64,000 bases of DNA from Chitinophaga sp. CB10 (GTDB lineage: Bacteria; Bacteroidota; Bacteroidia; Chitinophagales; Chitinophagaceae), in contig MLAV02000013.1 of the NCBI GenBank assembly GCA_001870995.2, positions 1 to 64,000 on the forward strand, written 5' to 3'. The position numbers and the translations under genes were made by a program. Below, piece by piece: positions 50,034 to 58,736 of this stretch. Under the pieces are notes generated by a model. That model saw only the letters and a program-made list of their open reading frames with translations. It was not told where the DNA came from and did no database searches. Each line of letters begins with the position of its first letter. Within the stretch, counting starts at the first letter, position 1.

Positions 50034-51437
50034 TTATTGGATGAATTGAGGTCGGATCAGGTTGTCGAAAGTGAAGATCTCATCCCATTTTTCCTGGGTG
50101 ATATACTTCTTCTCTTTCACCACCAGGTCGTGCACGGACTTACCTGTTTCCAGGGCTTCGCGGGCCACGCCTGCGGATTTTTCATAGCCGATAACAGGGT
50201 TCAGCTGCGTAACGATGCCGATGCTGTTCATCACCATTTGCCGGGTATGTTCGGCATTGGCGGTGATGCCCACTACGCATTTATCCTTGAGGGTTCTGCA
50301 TGCATTGGTCATGTAGGAGATGGCGGTAAAGAGGGAGAATGCCAGTACCGGCTCCATTACATTGAGCTGTAATTGTCCGGCTTCCGCGGCCAGCGTCACG
50401 GTAAGGTCCGCCCCGATCACGTAGAACGCCGTTTGGTTAACCACTTCCGGAATAACAGGATTTACTTTACCCGGCATGATGGAAGATCCCGGCTGCATCG
50501 GCGGCAGGTTAATTTCGTTTAGCCCTGTGCGTGGTCCGGAGGAGAGCAGGCGCAAGTCGTTACATATTTTAGAAACCTTTACCGCAGTGCGTTTCAGCAC
50601 ACCGGAGAGTTGTACGTACGCGCCGGTATCGTAGGTAGCCTCGATCAGGTCCGCCGCCAGCGACAGTTCCAGGCCGGTTACTTCACGCAGGTATTTTGTT
50701 ACCAGTTCGGAATACCCTTTGGGTGCATTCACCCCGGTACCGATGGCAGTAGCGCCCATGTTGATCTCGGAGATCAGGCGCTTGCTGTCTTCCACCCTTG
50801 GCACTTCTTCCCCGAGGTTGGTAGCGAAGGCGCGGAATTCATCGCCCATGCTCATAGGCACGGCATCCTGCAATTGGGTACGGCCCATTTTCAGCACGTT
50901 GCTGAATTCGTTGCCTTTGGCTTCGAAGGCCTGCCCCAGCTCGGCCAGCGTTTGTTTGTAGCTGGTCAGCTTATTGATCAGCGCAATGCGGAAAGCCGTA
51001 GGATATGCGTCGTTAGTGGATTGTGAGCAGTTGACGTGGTTGTTGGGGTGGCAAAATTCATACTCGCCTTTCTTCTTACCCATCATTTCCAGGGCCACGT
51101 TAGCGATAACTTCATTCGCGTTCATGTTAACGGAAGTACCTGCGCCGCCCTGAATCAGATCGCTGAGAAACTGGTCGTTAAACTCACCGCTGATCACACG
51201 GTCACTCGCTTTAATGATGTATTCCGCAATAGTTTTATCCAGTACGCCGAGGTCGCGATTCGCCATAGCGGCGGCCTTCTTCACATAACCCAGGGCTTGT
51301 ACAAACAGGGGTTCCACTTTCAAAGGAATACCGGTAATATGGAAATTTTCCAGCGCTCTGAGGGTTTGGATACCATAGTAAACATCCTGTGGGATTTCCA
51401 TTTCACCCAGGAAATCATGTTCGATTCTTTTTGACAT
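50034..51437 (-). CDS. aspA: Aspartate ammonia-lyase
   Basis: A 467-residue cytosolic lyase turning aspartate into fumarate and ammonia. The start at ATG 51437 gives the family N-terminus RIEHDFLGEMEIPQDVYYGI. The superfamily signature GSSIMPGKVNPVIPEVVNQT holds the catalytic serine loop; VNMNANEVIANVALEMMGKK, HPNNHVNCSQSTNDAYPTAF and GRTQLQDAVPMSMG bind substrate. It heads the minus-strand cluster aspA-ansB-dcuB-porin with short gaps (14, 43, 69 bases). The order suggests an operon for asparagine/aspartate use and fumarate respiration. Confidence 0.96.
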   Translation of the reverse strand: MSKRIEHDFLGEMEIPQDVYYGIQTLRALENFHITGIPLKVEPLFVQALGYVKKAAAMANRDLGVLDKTIAEYIIKASDRVISGEFNDQFLSDLIQGGAGTSVNMNANEVIANVALEMMGKKKGEYEFCHPNNHVNCSQSTNDAYPTAFRIALINKLTSYKQTLAELGQAFEAKGNEFSNVLKMGRTQLQDAVPMSMGDEFRAFATNLGEEVPRVEDSKRLISEINMGATAIGTGVNAPKGYSELVTKYLREVTGLELSLAADLIEATYDTGAYVQLSGVLKRTAVKVSKICNDLRLLSSGPRTGLNEINLPPMQPGSSIMPGKVNPVIPEVVNQTAFYVIGADLTVTLAAEAGQLQLNVMEPVLAFSLFTAISYMTNACRTLKDKCVVGITANAEHTRQMVMNSIGIVTQLNPVIGYEKSAGVAREALETGKSVHDLVVKEKKYITQEKWDEIFTFDNLIRPQFIQ

Positions 51438-51574
51438 AATGTTTAAAAGATTTAAAACAGGAAGGTAAATGCTTTTACAACAATGACAGTTAACAAATTG
51501 TTTTGAGTTATGCAACTATCAGCAATATTTTAAAGTAACTTCAACATTATAACCTTATTTTTTTGGAGAAAAAC

Positions 51575-52675
51575 ATGCAATACCGTTATTATCTTTTATG
51601 TTTTCTGATTTTTGTATTCGCGCAGGAAATCCATGCACAAAAGCTAAAACCCGGCTTTGATGCTGCCGAATACCAACAGTTGCTGTTAATTGTAAACAGG
51701 TCAGGCGATACCCCGTGGACGAAGGTAAAAACCCCTATGCCGGAACATTGCAAAATGGTGTACCGCTCCCCGGAAGTAGGGATGGTCAACCGCTGGGACC
51801 TGTGGCTGCGGGAGGATAAGGTGGCCATCATACATATAAGAGGTACCATTGGCTCCATGGTTTCCTGGATGGAAAATTTTTATGCCGGCATGATCCCCGC
51901 CAGGGGCTCTCTCCGGTTAAGCGACAGTACCCGGTTTGATTATACGCTTTCCAATGATCCGCAGGCGTATGTGCATGCAGGTTGGATGATTGCCCTGGCG
52001 GCCATGGGGCCGGATATTGCAGGGAAGATTAAGGAATACTACCGGCAGGGCGTACACGATTTTATCATCACCGGCCATAGCCAGGGAGGCGCCATCACCT
52101 TCCTGCTGCGCAGCTGGCTGCAGTACTTGCCGGATATGCCGAAGGATATTGTATATAAAACATACAGCAGCGCCGCCCCTAAACCGGGCAACCTGAACTA
52201 TGCATACGACTATGATTATATTACCCGGAATGGATGGGGTTTAAGAGTGGTGAATCCGCGGGACTGGGTACCGGAAACGCCGTTCTCTATTCAGACCACA
52301 CGGGATTTTGCGCCGGTGAATCCGTTTACAGATATAAAGAAAGCGCTGAAGAAGCAGAAATGGCCGGCAAGGGCAGGATTGAAGTATTTATACGGCCGGC
52401 TGGACAGGCCGTCCAAAAGGGCCAGCAGGCGTATGCAGCGGATACTGGGCAACACGTTGTACAAGCGGGTGCAGCAGGTATTGCCGGGATATGAGCGGCC
52501 TCCGTTTGTGACCAGCCACAGTTATTCCCCTGCGGGCGCGCCGGTCATATTGTATCCGGTGGCGGGGTATGATGAAAAGTTTCCTTTCGATGGCAAGAAT
52601 ATTTTCTGGCACCACAATATCCCCAATTACATGTGGCTGACGGAACAGATTTACGGGAAGGCGGCAGCAAATTAA
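51575..52675 (+). CDS. Lipase (class 3) family protein
   Basis: A 366-residue exported hydrolase. A signal peptide (MQYRYYLLCFLIFVFAQEIH) is followed by an alpha/beta fold with DKVAIIHIRGTIGSMVSWME (oxyanion strand), HDFIITGHSQGGAITFLLRS carrying the nucleophile S169, and VNPRDWVPETPF (Asp). The His is likely in the HSYSPAG or HHNIPNY stretch near the C-terminus. This is the class 3 lipase layout. GGAG precedes the ATG by a few bases. Its stop overlaps the stop of the convergent gene by 4 bases (TTAA). Substrate unknown. Confidence 0.88.
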   Translation: MQYRYYLLCFLIFVFAQEIHAQKLKPGFDAAEYQQLLLIVNRSGDTPWTKVKTPMPEHCKMVYRSPEVGMVNRWDLWLREDKVAIIHIRGTIGSMVSWMENFYAGMIPARGSLRLSDSTRFDYTLSNDPQAYVHAGWMIALAAMGPDIAGKIKEYYRQGVHDFIITGHSQGGAITFLLRSWLQYLPDMPKDIVYKTYSSAAPKPGNLNYAYDYDYITRNGWGLRVVNPRDWVPETPFSIQTTRDFAPVNPFTDIKKALKKQKWPARAGLKYLYGRLDRPSKRASRRMQRILGNTLYKRVQQVLPGYERPPFVTSHSYSPAGAPVILYPVAGYDEKFPFDGKNIFWHHNIPNYMWLTEQIYGKAAAN

Positions 52676-53217
52676 TCGCTGCTGCCTGCCTTTTCTCCTA
52701 CAAACCAGTGTTCCTTATCCCGGAATAATACGTTGAAAGTGGTGAGCGAACCGTAGATGCGGGTGATATACTGTTGAAGGTTTATCTTCTCTTCATCCGT
52801 GAGTACCTTGTGGCTGTTGATGTTTTGCTCCAGTACGCGAAGGCGGTCGCGCAGCATGACGATCTTGTGGAAGAAGGCATCTATCGGCACTTCCTTGGCT
52901 TTTAGCGACGGATCGCCGGGTTGCAGGACGAGGGTACCGTTTCTCCATTTATCCCCCAGGGGTACCACCTCGGTCATGCCGCCCCATAGGCGCAATATCT
53001 TGAGGATCGAGGTTTCCACTTCCGACAGGGTTTCTACTTCAGTGGTTTTATTTTCTGCCACCAGCACTTCGAAAAGCGGGTCTGTTTTATCTACCAGTTT
53101 AATCCCATGATCCATAAAAGTAACCTGGTATTGCGCGTACCTGATTCCAATGATTACGCCCGGGCCATAATGCGCATGCTGCACTCTGCTGCCAATGCCT
53201 AAGGTCAGTTCTTCCAT
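52672..53217 (-). CDS. Conserved hypothetical protein with small beta domain
   Basis: A 181-residue cytosolic protein. Residues 5-50 form a short beta-barrel module (LGIGSRVQHAHYGPGVIIGI, RYAQYQVTFMDHGIKLVDKT), like the SH3/Tudor-type domains found in CarD, UvrD and DUF3553 proteins. The rest is helical with many charges (MLRDRLRVLEQNINSHKVLT). There is no enzyme motif. It overlaps the lipase stop by 4 bases. The beta module suggests binding to nucleic acid or RNA polymerase; that is inference. Confidence 0.75.
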   Translation of the reverse strand: MEELTLGIGSRVQHAHYGPGVIIGIRYAQYQVTFMDHGIKLVDKTDPLFEVLVAENKTTEVETLSEVETSILKILRLWGGMTEVVPLGDKWRNGTLVLQPGDPSLKAKEVPIDAFFHKIVMLRDRLRVLEQNINSHKVLTDEEKINLQQYITRIYGSLTTFNVLFRDKEHWFVGEKAGSSD

Positions 53218-53284
53218 CTGTTTTTTTGTATAAACTTAAAGAACTTTTTGCTTTGTTGAACCCGTTGGGCAGGGATAAATAAAA

Positions 53285-53313
53285 GAGGGACAGCGCCGGC
53301 GGCACTGTCCCTC
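53285..53313 (-). terminator. Terminator after the gene at 53349
   Basis: GAGGGACAG pairs with CTGTCCCTC, with an inner GCC/GGC pair. On the minus strand it is followed by TTTTATTTAT. It lies about 35 bases past the stop at 53349. Confidence 0.85.
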
Positions 53314-53348
53314 CAAATGTTTTGCACGGTCAAAGCGGCATGGTGTGG

Positions 53349-54554
53349 TTATTCCTTTACCTTGTTCAGGAAATAGGATAATTTAAACAGCAGCTCATCG
53401 GAAAGGCCGGCTCTCAGCTTCGCTTCCTCGTCGGTAATGCCGAGGCGGCGCAGGCGCTGATAATAGACGTAGGAGCCTCCGATCAGTTCCAGGCATTCCT
53501 GTATCTTGTGTTTTACTTCTTCTTCCTTGGCGCGTTTTTCAAATTCCTTTTTGGTGAGGATCTTATCCACGAAGTAGAAGTTGTCTTTATCTTCCACCCA
53601 CTTGTTGCCTTCGCGGTGTTGCGGTTTATATACTTCGAGGTAGCAGTTATCCAGTTTCAGTACATCCCCGAATTCCGCTTTCAAATCTATCACCATTGGC
53701 TTATCCGGTGTAGGGTTGGCCAGGCGTTTTTTAATATGATTGCTGATGTCTACGCCGAGGTCGTCGCAACTCATGAGTATCTGGTTCAGCTCAGAGTATT
53801 CCAGGCTGATGGTGATACGGCTGTAGCTACGGCCGTTTTTGATTTTACCGAACAGGCTTGGAGAAGTGTTTTCATCGAAGATGATATCTTCCACCTGTAT
53901 TTTGGTAATGGTGCGGTAGTTCGGTTTGTAACCTTCTTCAGAAGGCGTTGGTCTTTTATTTACCAGCCTGGAAGTTTCCTGGCGGCGGCTGTTCTGGATG
54001 TAATCATCCACAAAGCGTAATCCCTGCTTCTTCAATTTCGTGTACAGTTCGTTGCTGGTGTAATTATTCATTTTGCTGAGGATGCTCAGGTCGTTCCAGC
54101 TGTCATGATGCTGCATCTGTTTGAGTTCATCCAGTATGTCAGTGGCCGGTATATTCCTGCGGTAGAATAACTCGCCAATGAGGAAGATGGCGTATTCATG
54201 CGCCGGGTAACCGAGTTCCGGCAGCACGTCGTACGGGGATCTTTTTTGTTCACGGGCGGCCTGCAGCAGGTCAATATCCGATACCACGGGGGCGAGCAGA
54301 TATTTCCTTGCGGCCGAGCGGAGTTTACGGCTCACGTAGTCCAACAGCTGGTCGTTTACCGGGCGGTGCTCCACAAAATCGTGCAGGATCTGTACGAAGC
54401 GCCGCGAAGTAGGCAATCCAAACTGTGAGAGAATATCGTTTTCCATGTCCAGCACGTCCTCATTTCCATCCACCTCGTTTCCAGGCTTTACCTTACGGTC
54501 CAACTGCTGATAGCGCTGATAGTATTCCTGTAATTTCAGTTTAAGCTGATCCAT
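53349..54554 (-). CDS. Conserved hypothetical protein
   Basis: A 401-residue cytosolic protein without a family I can name. ATG 54554 (MDQLKLKLQEYYQRYQQLDR) is preferred, since the longer frame lacks coding character. The N-terminal 200 residues are helical; the middle (residues about 200-330) has beta segments with TKIQVEDIIFDENTSPSLFG and ITISLEYSELNQILMSCDDL, and the end is helical and charged (KKEFEKRAKEEEVKHKIQEC). The hydrophobic core and even charge spread are typical of a soluble housekeeping protein. No partner lies nearby; the next features upstream are tRNAs on the other strand. Confidence 0.75.
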   Translation of the reverse strand: MDQLKLKLQEYYQRYQQLDRKVKPGNEVDGNEDVLDMENDILSQFGLPTSRRFVQILHDFVEHRPVNDQLLDYVSRKLRSAARKYLLAPVVSDIDLLQAAREQKRSPYDVLPELGYPAHEYAIFLIGELFYRRNIPATDILDELKQMQHHDSWNDLSILSKMNNYTSNELYTKLKKQGLRFVDDYIQNSRRQETSRLVNKRPTPSEEGYKPNYRTITKIQVEDIIFDENTSPSLFGKIKNGRSYSRITISLEYSELNQILMSCDDLGVDISNHIKKRLANPTPDKPMVIDLKAEFGDVLKLDNCYLEVYKPQHREGNKWVEDKDNFYFVDKILTKKEFEKRAKEEEVKHKIQECLELIGGSYVYYQRLRRLGITDEEAKLRAGLSDELLFKLSYFLNKVKE

Positions 54555-54856
54555 AATATATATACAATTAAAAATTAAATCTTTAAGCAATAAGCTGCGT
54601 GGAATTACACGCATGGCGTAATTCAATAGCTATTCAAAAATCAACATATTGATTTCCAATAGTTTATAAGAACGGGAATGAAATGGGAAAGTCCGCAAAG
54701 ATAATCAGAAAAATGCGATTTCGGAAGTACCTCCGCTTGCCGGAAAGCATGATGCGGGGCTTGTGTTTAATCAGTCCGGTAGCATCTTACTGGCGCACAA
54801 TCCAAATAGGTGATTTCTATAATTTATAAGTTGCTGGAAAAAAATTTTTACATCAA
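54555..54856. other. Intergenic region upstream of the tRNA-His pair
   Basis: About 300 bases between the divergent hypothetical gene and the tRNA promoter. AT-rich near both ends, with no gene, repeat or RNA that I can recognise. Confidence 0.5.
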
Positions 54857-54889
54857 TTTGGATTTTAAAAATACTTTCTCTTATCTTTG
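54857..54889 (+). promoter_or_regulatory. Strong Bacteroidota promoter for tRNA-His
   Basis: TTTG (54857-54860) and TATCTTTG (54882-54889) are 21 bases apart, matching the -33 TTTG / -7 TAnnTTTG consensus almost exactly. A long A/T run upstream could act as an UP element. It lies 64 bases before the first tRNA. Confidence 0.75.
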
Positions 54890-54952
54890 CACTCCCAACA
54901 ACGAAAAGAAGGGTTTCATAAACGGTGAAATCCTCGTTAATAAAGGAAATAC

Positions 54953-55027
54953 GGTGGTTGTAGCTCAGTTGGTTAGAGCATCAGATTGTGGTTCTGAGGG
55001 TCGGGGGTTCGAGACCCCTCATCCACC
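54953..55027 (+). tRNA. tRNA-His (anticodon GTG), copy 1
   Basis: The extra G at -1 (54953) faces discriminator C (55027), as required for histidine tRNAs. Acceptor GTGGTTG pairs with CATCCAC (one T-T mismatch). D arm TAGCTCAGTTGGTTAGAGCA, anticodon loop TTGTGGT (GTG), T arm GGGGTTCGAGACCCC. CCA is not encoded. Copy 2 is almost the same 21 bases further on. Confidence 0.95.
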
Positions 55028-55048
55028 CTAAAAAATTTTGGAACAGAC

Positions 55049-55123
55049 GGTGGTCGTAGCTCAGTTGGTTAGAGCATCAGATTGTGGTTCTGAGGGTCGG
55101 GGGTTCGAGACCCCTCGTCCACC
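55049..55123 (+). tRNA. tRNA-His (anticodon GTG), copy 2
   Basis: Identical to copy 1 except that the sixth acceptor pair is C-G in place of T-A (GTGGTCG with CGTCCAC), a compensated double change that shows the arm is kept under selection. G at -1 and discriminator C are present; CCA is not encoded. Both tRNAs appear to share the promoter at 54857. Confidence 0.95.
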
Positions 55124-55136
55124 CTACTAAAACGAA

Positions 55137-55165
55137 AGGCTGATTCACATGAATCGGCCTTTTTT
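55137..55165 (+). terminator. Terminator of the tRNA-His pair
   Basis: AGGCTGATTCA pairs with TGAATCGGCCT over a 2-base loop (one T/G pair), followed by six T; 14 bases after the second tRNA. Confidence 0.9.
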
Positions 55166-55225
55166 GTTTCGCTCCAACTCCGCTTATTCTGCTATCTTTA
55201 TCGCCATCAAAAGACACTGCAATTC

Positions 55226-55777
55226 ATGCTATATACATTACCCATCATCGCTGCGCTGGCCGGCTGGCTGATCAACACCATTGCTGTACAAATACTGCTG
55301 CGCCAACTGCCCAAACGCCGCGAAACACTGGCAAACGAACTGGGCGCCCTCGCCGGCCAACAATTCTCCTTTGCCGCCATCAAAGAAAAACTCACAGATC
55401 CGGAAAAGATCAAAAGCATTATACCCGTGGTGGAAACCCACCTGGACGGCTTCCTGCGGGACAGGCTGCCTAAAGCCATGCCGGTATTGTCCATGTTCAT
55501 CGGCGACAGTACCATTAACCAGATAAAATCCCACCTGGTAGCGGAACTGGATGCCCTCTTCCCCGTTATGATCCACCAATACCTCGGTAACGTGGAAAAA
55601 GACCTGAACCTGGAAAAGATCATCAGCGATAAAATCCGCAACACCACGGCGGAACAAATGCAACTGGCAGTCACCCATTTCCTGGGCAGGGAACTGACCG
55701 GGTTCAAAGTGCTGGGCGCCGTATCCGGCCTGATCATCGGAGGCCTCTGCCTGTTACTGGTTATGCTCGCCGCCTGA
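55226..55777 (+). CDS. DUF445 family membrane protein
   Basis: A 183-residue inner-membrane protein with one span at each end: IIAALAGWLINTIAVQILL (residues about 7-25) and VLGAVSGLIIGGLCLLLVML (162-181). The middle (about 115 residues) has helical DUF445 features: LANELGALAGQQFSFAAIKE, IPVVETHLDGFLRDRLPKAM and MFIGDSTINQIKSHLVAELD. DUF445 proteins of the YheB type are widespread and of unknown role. It stands between the tRNA pair and the receptor genes and ends 212 bases before the next gene. Confidence 0.88.
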   Translation: MLYTLPIIAALAGWLINTIAVQILLRQLPKRRETLANELGALAGQQFSFAAIKEKLTDPEKIKSIIPVVETHLDGFLRDRLPKAMPVLSMFIGDSTINQIKSHLVAELDALFPVMIHQYLGNVEKDLNLEKIISDKIRNTTAEQMQLAVTHFLGRELTGFKVLGAVSGLIIGGLCLLLVMLAA

Positions 55778-55942
55778 GCTTTTAACTGATACGGACAGCG
55801 CCCCTTGGAAAGGCGCTGCCCGCCCCCTTTCCCCGCTTCCTCTGTTAACTACTGTTAAGACCTTCCGACGGCGCTTTTACCACACTTTCCCCGTAAAATT
55901 TCCGCTCATCATAATATCCCGCCATTCATACCTACCCCCCGG

Positions 55943-55950
55943 TAATTTTG
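55943..55950 (+). promoter_or_regulatory. Candidate -7 box for the first receptor gene
   Basis: TAATTTTG matches TAnnTTTG exactly and lies 39 bases before the ATG at 55990, giving a leader of about 33 bases. No clear -33 TTTG partner is seen. Confidence 0.45.
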
Positions 55951-55989
55951 TGATGACCCGAAAATTAAAACCGGTTTAAATCGATCAGG

Positions 55990-58566
55990 ATGAGAAAATG
56001 CTATGCAATTGTTGCTGGTATTATGTTATGGCAGATACATACGTACGCGCAGGCGCCCGGCGGAGCTAAAACACCGTCCGCCCAACAGGGACAGGCACGC
56101 CAGCAGGGCCAACGCCCCAATATGCCACAGATAGGACATATCTACGGGAAATTACTGGACGAAAGCACCAACAAACCGATAGAATACGCCTCCGTAGCCA
56201 TTCTCCGCGCGAAGGACTCCTCCGTGGTGACCGGCATGCTCACCAAATCCAATGGGGACTTCAGCCTGGAGAACCTGCCTTTCGGCCCCTTCATCGTTCG
56301 CATCAACTTCATGGGGTACGTTACCCTGACGAAAAAAGTGACCATCACCGGTCAAACCAGCGAACAGGATCTCGGCAACATCAAACTGAAACCAAATGTG
56401 AAAATGCTCAACAGCGTGGAAGTAACCGGCCAGAAGAGCGCTTTCCAGATGGGTATCGATAAGAAAGTATTTAACGTAGACCGTAACCTCACCTCCGTAG
56501 GCGGTACCGCCCAGGATGTGCTGAAAAGCGTGCCTTCCGTAAACATCGACCTCGATGGAAACGTAACCGTACGCAACGCCGCTCCCAACATCTTCGTGGA
56601 CGGGAAGCCTTCCACCCTCACGCTGGACCAGATCCCCGCGGACGCCATCGAAAGCGTGGAACTGGTGACCAACCCTTCCGCGAAATACGACGCAGAGGGT
56701 ATGTCCGGCATCCTGAACATCGTTCTGAAGAAGAACCGTAAGGCAGGCTTTAACGGTTCCGTGCAGGCTGGCATCGGCAATAACAATAAGTACAACGCCG
56801 GCGCTAACCTGGCAGTACGGCAGGGAAAGTTCAACGTCTCTGCCAACTATAATATCAACGCCAACCAGATGTGGGGCGAAGGAACTACCAACCGTACCAA
56901 CTTCGGCGCTAAGGGGGATACCAACTACCTGACGCAGAACAGCAACAGTACCAACAAACCGCTGTTCCAGTTCGGACGCGTGGGTGTGGACTATTACATG
57001 GACAACCGGAACACCATCTCGCTCTCCCAAAATATCGGCGGCGGCGATTTTAAAAACACTGAGGACCTCCTCAGCACTTTTGCCAACGCCAACCAGGTAG
57101 TGACCGGCCGTAACGACCGCCTGAACAACAGTAACATGAGCTTCCGCCATTACACGACGGCGCTCGATTACCGCCACGCTTTTGCAAAACCAAACCAGGA
57201 GCTCACCGCAGCATTCCAGTTTAACCGCAGCAATAACAGCCGCAACGGGGATTACATCACCCAGGCGCAATCAGCTACCGGCACGCCCCTCGGACAGCCT
57301 GTGATGCAAAACAACAATACCGGCGGTAAAACCACCTTCATCACCATGCAGTCGGACTACACCAACCCGATTGGTAAAAATGGCAAGCTGGAAGTGGGCG
57401 TTAAAGCGACTTTGCGCAATTACAACAGCCAGTACAACGTGTTTAACCAGGACACGATCAAAAACGAATTTGAATTTGTAGACTCCCTCTCCACCCGTTA
57501 CAAATACAAGGAGCAGATCTACGCAGGATATGTGAACTTTGCCAACACCATCGGCAACTTCGGCTACCAGGCCGGTTTGCGGGTGGAGCAATATATTTAT
57601 AGCGGAGAGAACCAGGGTATCACCTATAAACCCACCAAGGCTACGCCGGGATTCTTCCCCAGCGTATTCCTCTCGCAAAAGTTTGCGCACGACCAGGAAC
57701 TGCAGCTGAATTATTCGAGAAGGGTGAACCGTCCGAACTTCTTCCAGCTGATACCTTACCGCGACTACAGCGATCCGCAGAACCAGCGGGAAGGTAACCC
57801 GAACCTGAAGCCGGAATATACCAACAGCCTGGAACTCTCTTACGTGAAATCCTGGAAGGCTACCAACTTCCTCGGAAGCGTGTACTTCAGGAATACCAAC
57901 AACCTGATCACTACCATCAACACGCCTATCGGCCGGGATACATTGCTCATGCAGTTTATCAACGCCAACCGCAGCAACTCCTACGGCGCTGAGCTGACGC
58001 TGAAAAACCAGGTCATCCCCGGATGGGACCTGACCACCAACGTCAACCTGTACCAAACGGACCTGCAGGTGACAGATGGCGCAAATACCTTTACCAACAG
58101 TGGTTTCAGCTGGATGGGTAAAATCAATTCCGAAACCAAACTGCCCTGGAACATGACCCTGCAAATCAATGCAACCTACCAGGCGCCTGCCGTGGCACTG
58201 CCCAACAATGGCAGCGGCGGCGGTGGTGGACGCGGCGGCGGCGGCGGAGGAGGCGGTATGATCTCCACTTCCGCGCAAGGTACCATCAAAGGTTTCAGCT
58301 TTATTGACGCAGCCCTCCGGAAGGACTTCCTGAAGAACAAAGCAGCCTCCGTTACCTTGAGCGTATCGGATATTTTCAACACCCGCCAATACGAGCTAAA
58401 TCAAATCACGCCTACCTTTGCACAGGATTACCTGCGTAAGCGCGAATCCCGGATCTTCAAGGTGAACTTCAGCTACCGGTTCGGAAAATTCGATGCAAGC
58501 CTCTTCAAGAAAAAGAAACGCCCGGATAACAATTCCGACAACGGAATGGACCAGATGGGATTCTGA
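55990..58566 (+). CDS. Outer-membrane receptor with CarboxypepD-like domain (paralogue 1)
   Basis: An 858-residue outer-membrane protein. Order: signal peptide (residues 1 to about 21), Gln/Pro/Gly-rich segment, CarboxypepD-like domain (IGHIYGKLLDESTNKPIEYA, NLPFGPFIVRINFMGYVTLT), plug-like part (VLKSVPSVNIDLDGNVTVRN, VELVTNPSAKYDAEGMSGIL, NIVLKKNRK) and a long beta-barrel (OMP_b-brl_3 type) with NYSRRVNRPNFFQLIPYRDY and REGNPNLKPEYTNSLELSYV. A poly-glycine loop (SGGGGGRGGGGGGGGM) sits near residues 740-757. Not a SusC: no SusD follows. Ligand unknown. The paralogue starts 170 bases downstream. Confidence 0.9.
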   Translation: MRKCYAIVAGIMLWQIHTYAQAPGGAKTPSAQQGQARQQGQRPNMPQIGHIYGKLLDESTNKPIEYASVAILRAKDSSVVTGMLTKSNGDFSLENLPFGPFIVRINFMGYVTLTKKVTITGQTSEQDLGNIKLKPNVKMLNSVEVTGQKSAFQMGIDKKVFNVDRNLTSVGGTAQDVLKSVPSVNIDLDGNVTVRNAAPNIFVDGKPSTLTLDQIPADAIESVELVTNPSAKYDAEGMSGILNIVLKKNRKAGFNGSVQAGIGNNNKYNAGANLAVRQGKFNVSANYNINANQMWGEGTTNRTNFGAKGDTNYLTQNSNSTNKPLFQFGRVGVDYYMDNRNTISLSQNIGGGDFKNTEDLLSTFANANQVVTGRNDRLNNSNMSFRHYTTALDYRHAFAKPNQELTAAFQFNRSNNSRNGDYITQAQSATGTPLGQPVMQNNNTGGKTTFITMQSDYTNPIGKNGKLEVGVKATLRNYNSQYNVFNQDTIKNEFEFVDSLSTRYKYKEQIYAGYVNFANTIGNFGYQAGLRVEQYIYSGENQGITYKPTKATPGFFPSVFLSQKFAHDQELQLNYSRRVNRPNFFQLIPYRDYSDPQNQREGNPNLKPEYTNSLELSYVKSWKATNFLGSVYFRNTNNLITTINTPIGRDTLLMQFINANRSNSYGAELTLKNQVIPGWDLTTNVNLYQTDLQVTDGANTFTNSGFSWMGKINSETKLPWNMTLQINATYQAPAVALPNNGSGGGGGRGGGGGGGGMISTSAQGTIKGFSFIDAALRKDFLKNKAASVTLSVSDIFNTRQYELNQITPTFAQDYLRKRESRIFKVNFSYRFGKFDASLFKKKKRPDNNSDNGMDQMGF

Positions 58567-58736
58567 TATAACTAAAGTTGATGAATGCAACCAATAGCCG
58601 GCAGCCCGCTTCTACAGCGAAACGCCGGCTATCATTTTTTCGTTACCATTCATCACATACAACAGAATAATCCAAGTGTACAGAGTACTTTTATGTTGAT
58701 CAAACCAAAGTTGTAAAAGCTAGTACTATTCTCTGC

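Noticed and set aside
54810..55031. Plus-strand frame of 73 codons reaching into the tRNA
   Set aside because: Its 3' part is the tRNA-His gene itself and the 5' part is the promoter.
54953..55123. Two 75-base direct repeats as a possible mobile or CRISPR-like repeat
   Set aside because: Each folds as a complete tRNA-His; only two copies exist.
58200..58258. Simple GGC repeat as a possible assembly artefact
   Set aside because: The frame stays open through it and the glycine run falls in a predicted barrel loop, so it is kept as real.
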